Positions 57,521 through 64,000 of a stretch of DNA of 64,000 nucleotides are shown in pieces (the first letter of the stretch is position 1; each line of letters starts with the position of its first letter). Source of the DNA: Rhododendron vialii (lineage: Eukaryota; Streptophyta; Magnoliopsida; Ericales; Ericaceae). The stretch covers positions 22,677,501 to 22,741,500 of the forward strand of contig NC_080557.1 of the NCBI RefSeq assembly GCF_030253575.1, in the 5' to 3' direction. The position numbers and the translations under genes were made by a program. The notes below the pieces were generated by a model. It did no database searches and was not told the DNA's origin. It saw only the letters and a list, made by a program, of their open reading frames with translations.

Positions 57521-59104
57521 ATAATGCCCTGATTTTCTAAGAAATTTCGGAAGCATTAACCCTAAAATACACTGAATTTTATAAACTACTAGGCCCTTAT
57601 TTGTCGTTATACAAAATGTACATAAAAACAAAAAAAAAAAACAAAAAAAAAGAGTCTAACATTTTATTTAAAAATCTTCAGAGCAACTCTAGTCTTGATA
57701 CATATCTCAAGCATACTCGGTCTCCGCTCTTGGTATTCCTCCTGTGTCAAACAACTCCACCATTGAACCCTACACCCTCTGGCAAATTGATTGCCGAAGC
57801 AACCGATTTACTAGGATACAAACGTATCCGTGAGTGATAATTCACCCAGTAGAATAATCCCAATCTTACCAACCCTTTACTCTACAATTAGCATTCAAAA
57901 AAATAACAATAATATCACAATTGATAATACACGAGAGGTATAGAATAATAGCACATCGTCTTTTTCTTTACTATCCATCATCTTACATGAAATCTAAGGA
58001 TCATCTCCACGAGATCCTTTCCTCCCACATCCACTAACTACAACTGTCTCATGGGTCCACCCTTCCTCTTGCTTATCCTGCACCAGGGTCCTAGGTGAGC
58101 GCACCTAAGTTATGTACCGAACATGTTCTCACTTAAGACCATAACAGGAGGATCGAGTCATCCCATGACGTATCGTACATTAGGGTCAGATATCTATTAC
58201 CCCACGTTAACTATAACCGTCTCATGGGACCCATTCTCTTCCCCGAAGAGAAACTTCCCATGACGTATCATACATTAACGTTTCACTAGCTATAATCGTC
58301 TCATGGGACCCATTCTCTTCCTCGAAGAGAAACTTTCCATGACGTATCATACGTTAGTGTCACAATACCGGGCCCCGCAGGTAACCCATTTCAACACAGG
58401 GCCCCATTGGTTACCCTTGCCATCACTATGGCTTAAATCACAATCCACATAATCACACTTCCAACACTTTATCAATTTCCATTTACTTGACATCGTCTAT
58501 ATGAGTCACTACTCGTAACCACCCAGTGAACCTAGGTCCATTCTAGCATGTACAACATGATACAATCAATAACAGCTCAATTCATAATATGATACATTTC
58601 AATGCAAAAGCTGCAAGCATGGTAATTGATATTGTGCGAGTAAGTAAACACATAAGAGTTTTGGATTGGGCCAGTGCCTTTTGAATATTTAAATTTTATT
58701 GAACAAGTATATAATTTTATTAACTTTGAGGATTTCCATTAGTATTTTCGAAATCCGTAGAATATTTATAATTTTAGGATTGTACAAGTAGTTGTTTATT
58801 CTTTTGTCCAACTGTACTGAGTATATTTCTTTTCCCGTAGCATTATTATTAGACTAGCTAGAAGGAATCCTAACTTTCATTTAGTACCATAGTCAAAGTC
58901 TATAGTTCTTACTACTAATTAGTTAGGTTAACTCCTGACTGTAATTATCTTACTATCTTATCCTACTAAGTATCATATTTTATACTAAACTAGTCATACT
59001 TCAATTAATGTAGTACTTTAGTAGTTTAAAGAAAATGGGGTTATAGAATCTTATACTTTTAGAAATTTTAATGGTCTATAGATGTCTACTGGATTAAATA
59101 ACAT
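57521..59104. repeat. decayed LTR-like DNA with tandem repeats
   Basis: ATAATGCCCTGATTTTCTAA at 57521 resembles a degraded LTR start. At about 58160-58360 a unit of about 75-80 bp (TCTCATGGGACCCATTCTCT, CCCGAAGAGAAACTT, CATGACGTATCATAC) is present about two and a half times, with ACGTATC motifs. No gene. Confidence 0.45.
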
Positions 59105-59161
59105 TTTTTTTAAAGAAAAATGAATCAAAACAGTACAAAGGATCGGAAAAGAACTAACCTT

Positions 59162-59167
59162 TTTATT
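59162..59167 (-). terminator. poly(A) signal of the pararetrovirus-like element
   Basis: AATAAA on the minus strand, about 115 nt downstream of the TATA box. In caulimovirids the signal sits soon after the transcript start and is used only on the second passage, giving a terminally redundant RNA. Single hexamer, so modest support. Confidence 0.45.
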
Positions 59168-59280
59168 AAGGGAAAGAGACTGCAAATATTACAAGGGAGA
59201 GAGAGAGACCGAAAGCTTGGTTTTTACAGAGAGAGAGGGCAAAACCAAAAACCTGCCTCAAATAAAAGCAGACGCATCCT

Positions 59281-59287
59281 TTATATA
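59281..59287 (-). promoter_or_regulatory. TATA box of the pararetrovirus-like element
   Basis: CTATATAAAGG on the minus strand, the shape seen in pregenomic promoters. Upstream (higher coordinates, 59370-59510) lie at least four TTATTGA repeats (CTCAATAATGG type on the minus strand) that could be enhancer elements. Confidence 0.55.
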
Positions 59288-59502
59288 GAGGACTCTACAG
59301 GAAATGGAATTATTACAATACAACTGTACAACTGTGGAAATAATTGATGCACAACCTTTCCACCTAACACTGAAACTTACCCTTTTATTGAGTAACTTTG
59401 AAAACACTCCATTATTGAGCCTTTCACCGAAAATTAAAATGTACTCTATTATTGAGTACCATCAATAATTCAGTCTTCTTTGATTTGAAGCTTAAGCATC
59501 CA

Positions 59503-60812
59503 TTATTGATCCCGTTTTTCTTTTCCTTTCCTAGATTGGGTTGTCACAATTTCAACCATACTATCCCAGAAGTCACCCAATGTGGGCTCATGCTGATCTT
59601 CTTCATAGGGGTCTTGTGATTCACCAGCAAGACAAGCAAAAGGATTATTGTCGGCTTCATTACTGGTGGCTGATGTCATGGATGCATCATCTGAAGCTTG
59701 ATTTACCGATTGTAAAAATTGGTCCTTCATATAATCCATTGTCTTAATAACAATTTCCTCATCAGAAAGGGATGGATTTTTGGTTCTTATTTGAGCCGAA
59801 ATCTCCAAGAATGGATTCTTGATTGAGGGTTTTTCCCTCTGCTGAACCTGCTTGGCTAGCTCTTGATTTTTCAATTTTATTATTGATAGCTGCTCCTCAA
59901 TTTGAAGCCCTTTCCACCATTTGTGCTGATAGAATCGTTCCAGAATTGGGAAGCCAAAATTGTCTTTGGCAACTTGGATATCCCATCTCCAAATCCATGG
60001 GATTCCGCAAGATGCCATAGCTTGAAGGAACAATTTTCCTTTCGGAATATTGGGTCCCCATAATTGAGACTGAAATTTCATAAAGGACTCTATTTCCTCC
60101 TGTAAATCTTGTGGAAGATAATCCGGTTGGGCCCAAATTTGTTCCACCAAGATATAAACCAATTTAGAAATTCATTTTGTCCAACAGATTTTGGACATAT
60201 TTTAAAAAACCAAGAGTGCTTTTTCTTGGGATTTTGATAATAAAAAGCTTTGGTCCAAGCCTCAATATAATCCCAATAATTATATTGGACTGTGGATGTT
60301 CCGTGCTCATTTTTCATAGTCAAAATTCTTGACTTTTGTGGGTGAATTCCCCATCTATGAACTGGAATAACCATCTTTATTATGGCTTTGCTATAACTGA
60401 TAGGACCATTCTTTTGATCCACTTTTTCGAAGGTGTGGCTAAATTCCACTGATCCTGTCTAAATTAGCATTTGCTCATAGCAAAAACGATATTTTCCTTC
60501 AGGAACTGGATATCCCATTATATCCATGTATCGGGACCTAATTTCCCAAGGATCATCTTTGAATTGTTCATCCTGAGATTCCAGGATCATAATTGTCTCA
60601 GTTATTTCTGAGGTTCTGAAGATTTCTTCAGTTTGGACGACCTCCGCCATTGAGGGTGATGATGGTGAGGCGAAATTAGCCTCTTGCAGAGACGGATATT
60701 GCAATCTCTGAGCCTTTAAGTAGGCTTCTACTTCTGCTTGGGTCACCTTTGGACGACCCCTGCCACGAGAAGAATTTCCTCGACCACGTCCTCTATCTGG
60801 TGGTCTGTTCAT
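59503..60812 (-). pseudogene. unrecognised downstream ORF of the pararetrovirus-like element, about 430 codons before damage
   Basis: Three pieces read as one protein: 60812-60459 (117 codons), 60449-60090 in the same frame after a stop at 60459-60461, and 60162-59503 in another frame (219 codons). The N terminus is arginine/glycine-rich (RGRGRGNSSRGRGRP). The middle is rich in tryptophan and aromatic residues (WFFKIC, WFISWWNKFGP). The third part has GIPWIWRWDI and HKWWKG, then a Q/K/E coiled-coil-like stretch and an acidic tail. No named domain is recognised. TTAATTTTGCAG, a splice-acceptor shape, ends 1 nt before the start codon. Confidence 0.6.
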
Positions 60813-60821
60813 TCTGCAAAA

Positions 60822-61091
60822 TTAAGCAGTAGATAATAATGTTAGCTCCAATTGAAGCCTGTCAATTGTCAACTGGAGAAATTCCATATCCCAGTCTTCA
60901 TCATCATCAGTTCCATATTTTTGATAATGCCGTAATAATGCTTCTCTGGTATGAACCCATCGTAGAACATTACTACGATTATGAGGCCATTTTAAAACTG
61001 TCATCTCAACATGGGAGTTGAAAACAGCCCTTTGTAATTTTAGATATTGCAAAAATATTGTTCTTTGCAAAACAAAATTATTATGATTCAT
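60822..61091 (-). CDS. small ORF after the polyprotein (89 aa), function unknown
   Basis: Its ATG overlaps the polyprotein stop as ATGA (61088-61091), a layout typical of caulimovirids that use reinitiation or leaky scanning. The product is charged and leucine-rich (FLQYLKLQRAVF, then LTIDRLQLELTLL) and may form helices. There is no signal peptide or membrane segment. I do not recognise the family. Confidence 0.55.
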   Translation of the reverse strand: MNHNNFVLQRTIFLQYLKLQRAVFNSHVEMTVLKWPHNRSNVLRWVHTREALLRHYQKYGTDDDEDWDMEFLQLTIDRLQLELTLLSTA

Positions 61092-64000
61092 CCCTGCAAA
61101 AATTCACGGGTAAGGAAATCAGGTAGAGAATTATTTTCTTCCTTAATGTATTCAATTTCAAAATCAAAGGCAGATAATTCAGACTGCCAACGAGCAAAAA
61201 TTTGTTTTGAAGCAAGATTTTTAATATCCTGTTTCAATACTTGTTTAGCTGCATTGCAATCAACTCTGATTAAAAATTGTTGATTGAGTAAATCATCTTG
61301 AAATTTATTTATGCATTTAACAATAGAAAGAATTTCTTTCTTTATTGTACTATAATTGGTTTGAGCATTTTTAAACAAACCAGAGGTAAATCTTACTAAT
61401 TCTTCTCTATTAGAATTAATATTATATTGTTTCAAAATACCTCCATATCCTATATTTGAGGCATCTGTCTCTACAATCTTCTTCCATTTAGGATTGGCTA
61501 TTGCTAGGCAAGGTAATTGCTTAGCCTTCAATTTAATTTTTCGAACAGCTCTAGTATGCTGTTCAGACCAAAGAGGAGGATTCTTCTTAAGTCTATCATA
61601 TAATGGTGCAGAATCCTGAGCCAAATCTTTATAATAGTCTCCTATATAATTAAGACTTCCTTTTAATCTTTGCAATTGAGTTTTATCCCTTATTTCATCA
61701 GGGAATTTAGAAGCAAATTCTATACTTCTATCAATAGGGATAATTTTCCCTTGGTGTATATTGTGTCCTAAGAACCTGACCTTAGTCTGGAACAATTTCA
61801 TCTTAGGCGCAGAAACAACTAAACCATTTCTTTTTATTACATCTTTAAAAATTCTAAGATGTTTAACATGTTGATCTATGTTCTCAGAAAATATTAGAAC
61901 ATCATCAATATAACAGATTGCAAAATCAGAATGAGGGTAAAAAATATCATTCATAATATTTTGAAATTCTGAAGATGCATTCTTCAGACCAAAAGGCATA
62001 ACATTCCATTCGAAATGACCAAATGGAACAGCAAAAGCTGTCTTATACCGATCAGATTCCTGTATTTGAATCTGCCAATATCCTAATTTTAAATCAAATT
62101 TGGAAAAAATGACTGCCTTATTCAGTCGATCCAACAAATCTTTTTTATTTGGAATGGGATATCTTATCCACATTAAAACCTCATTTAATGGTTTATAATT
62201 AATAACCAATCTAGGAACACCTCGTTCCTTTTCAGCATTTTTATTAGCATAAAAAGCTGTGCAACTCCAAGGAGAATAGCTTTTTCTAATCAATTGCTTT
62301 TGAAATAAACTGTCAATCTCATTTTGACATAATTTCAAATATTCTTGTTTCATTTGAGAAGGTCTAGCTTTCGTAGGAATTCTTTTTTCATTAAAATCCT
62401 TCTCATAAGGTAATGAAACAACATGCTGTTTTCTATCCCAAAAAGCGTTTGGGATATCACTACAAATTTCCTTTTTAAAATTCTCTTCAATTTGAGAAAT
62501 TTTCTCTTTTAAAAAAGGTTTTTGTAAGAGATCTTCAATATTCATTATTTGAATCTCCTTTTTGAGAAAATTTATTTGTTTATCTTTATGAGAAATTTTT
62601 CTCATTATATCATTGATTTCCTTGTAAACAGGTGGGGAGACAAATTCAAAAAATATCTCATGATCACCTATCTGAGCAGTTATTCCTGCTGTGCTGGTCT
62701 TCATGGGAAGCAACATAGATAAAAAAGGAGTTCCAAGGATTAACTCCTGTTGAAGATTCCTAATACATAGAAAAGTTGTTTCTAAACAAACTCCCTTATT
62801 ACAAATGTAAACATTATTGAGTTTGTATTTAATTATCATTTTCTCTCCACTGGCATTAGTGAGACTTTGAGAAGTTTTCTCAAAATATTGGGTTGGAATA
62901 ATCCCTTCTTGGATACAATTCATATCCGCACCACTATCAACTAAAGCAATAATATTGTTGATAGTGTATTCCTTATGGATTACCAAATTAACCTTAATAT
63001 GCCATTTTTGGTAAACCACTTTGTTTATGGAATTTAAATAGGCCAAATCATCAACCTTACTTGATTCGCCTCTATTTTCTAAGACAACTAATCTTGTCTT
63101 CATATCATAAAATTCTTGAGCAGCTTTGCTCTGGAAAGTCTTTAATGTCCGAATCTCGGCTTTCAGAGTGTTAATTTCACTCTTCAGATCAGGAATTGTA
63201 ACAGGTTTAAAATTATCTACCTGTTCTAAACGATCAAGAATAATTTTTAAACTATAATTTTCATTAGGAAGCTGGGGTTTTTCTTCCTCTTCTTCTTTCA
63301 TTGAAGATATACAAGTTTCTATTACCTTCATCTTAAGTTGGGGATCATCAATTTGATCAATAACCTCTAAAAGACCCTGCTGTTTCTCAGTTAGAACATT
63401 CACACTGAGACCATTCATTTCTACTATTGCCTTCCAATAATCATCAAAAGTCGAACATTCAATGCCATTGCAATTGCAATCATTAGTGATCTCCTCCTCT
63501 TCTGAAGTAGAAGAGGTATCTTCATTCTCAGAGAGATCATTAATTTGATCTTCCGAATCAGAATCACTAGAATCAATTTAAATTTTGTAAAGGGTCTGTT
63601 TTAACCCTTCATCTAATTGAAGCTCTTCTAATTTCTTTTTGGTCTTGCATTTATTTGCATAATGACCTATTCTGCCACATTTAAAACATTTGGCAGAGAC
63701 CTTCTTTTTTCCTTCATTTTTCTGCTTTCTAGCAGTATTCTTAGGATTTTTTGAGCTTGATGGCTCATCCCTATCCTTATGTTTCGTTTTCCCATATTTC
63801 TTCTTAGAATATTTTCGAGTAATCTTATTACTACTCTTATTCTTATGAGGTTTCGAATACTGGGGTAGATCGTAACCAAATTGGTCACAAAATTGCCCTA
63901 ACTCCTGCTTACCGGTTAGGTTCTATTTTTTCAATTGATTATGCAACTTTATGTCATTACATAAAGTCAATCCTTCCTGAATAATTATGGCTATAAGCTG
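61088..64000 (-). pseudogene. pararetroviral polyprotein: CCHC, protease, RT, RNase H (partial, interrupted)
   Basis: The visible frame starts beyond the window edge. A CCHC knuckle CFKCGRIGHYANKC lies at about 63647-63688, followed by an acidic serine-rich stretch. Stops interrupt the frame at 63923-63925 (TAG) and 63578-63580 (TAA); from 63577 it is open for about 830 codons. Protease has ALVDSGADMNCIQ (about 62.94 kb) and ELILGTPF. RT has PIPNKKDLLDRL, FSKFDLKLGYWQIQI and the active site CYIDDVLIFSE (about 61.89 kb). RNase H has VETDASNIGYGG, the conserved glutamate in KKEILSIV, and ends PDFLTREFLQG. The order and the RNase H end without integrase are those of Caulimoviridae. The RT and RNase H catalytic acidic residues are kept. 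Confidence 0.85.

Larger units (their letters stand above)
59105..64000 (-). mobile_element. endogenous pararetrovirus-like (Caulimoviridae-like) insertion, partial
   Basis: Minus-strand order: CCHC knuckle, aspartic protease, RT, RNase H, an 89-codon frame overlapping the stop, a broken frame of about 430 codons, then TATA box and poly(A) signal. No integrase and no LTR are seen, which separates it from Ty3/gypsy. The 5' part lies outside the window. In-frame stops and a frameshift show it is not functional as it stands. Confidence 0.75.

Noticed and set aside
60700..60812. AT-hook DNA-binding protein
   Set aside because: The N terminus has an RGRP-type core, but a single RG-rich tract in a viral-type ORF is not enough to call an AT-hook; described only as arginine/glycine-rich.
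59105..64000. Ty3/gypsy retrotransposon instead of a pararetrovirus
   Set aside because: No integrase follows RNase H, no LTR or tRNA-primed boundary is visible, and ORFs plus a TATA/poly(A) unit follow directly. Not fully excluded because the 5' part is outside the window.

Overview
The window is nuclear DNA of a flowering plant, most likely a eudicot. The evidence is an intron-rich gene with plant-type GT-AG junctions, a LOB-domain gene (a plant-only family), TA/GA/CT microsatellites in UTRs and introns, and dense plant-type transposons (Ty3/gypsy Tekay-like, Athila-like, Ty1/copia, CACTA, LINE, MITEs, TRIM, pararetrovirus). I cannot name the species.

Region by region. 1-960 is the 3' part of an LTR on the + strand, followed by old repeat DNA. 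2401-12408 (+) is a complete 12-exon gene for CNOT11, a subunit of the CCR4-NOT deadenylase complex (428 aa deduced). A MITE sits just upstream of its start codon and retroelement debris lies in its introns. 15148-19550 (-) is a two-exon class I LOB-domain (LBD) transcription factor whose 3.8 kb intron is expanded by a MITE and microsatellites. 19.7-22.7 kb is a cluster of fold-back/MITE elements (one Mutator-like with a 9-bp target duplication) and the 3' end of a dead LINE. Around 23.3-23.7 kb is a promoter-like stretch with two G-boxes and a possible orphan first exon.

From 23.8 kb to the end the window is almost entirely mobile DNA. A TRIM remnant (23845-24395) abuts a 3'-truncated, frameshifted Tekay-like Ty3/gypsy element (24381-31349, minus strand) whose 2.28 kb 5' LTR is inserted in the RT gene of a Ty1/copia element (31350-33798, minus). 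An Athila-like element (33799-37412, plus) is joined to the copia pol. A related Athila-like LTR in the opposite orientation begins exactly at 37413. A lone LTR of about 3.4 kb (target duplication AAAGT) lies in that second element. A 14.3 kb CACTA transposon (41501-55828, target duplication AAC) lies in that LTR. A 1.5 kb LINE (target duplication of about 15 bp) lies in the CACTA. The CACTA carries a near-complete TNP2-type transposase gene and a TNP1-type gene, both with readable introns.

The last 5 kb (59.1-64.0 kb, minus strand) is an endogenous pararetrovirus-like (Caulimoviridae-like) copy. It has a CCHC knuckle, aspartic protease, reverse transcriptase and RNase H, and no integrase. 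Two further reading frames follow the polyprotein, then a TATA box and a poly(A) signal. The downstream frames, one of them long, broken and arginine/glycine-rich at its N terminus and preceded by a splice-acceptor-like sequence, are the least explained coding material here.

Host cellular functions are limited to mRNA turnover (CNOT11) and organ or lateral-root type developmental regulation (LBD). The rest works, or worked, as parasites: the CACTA TNP2/TNP1 pair is the set most likely to have been active recently.
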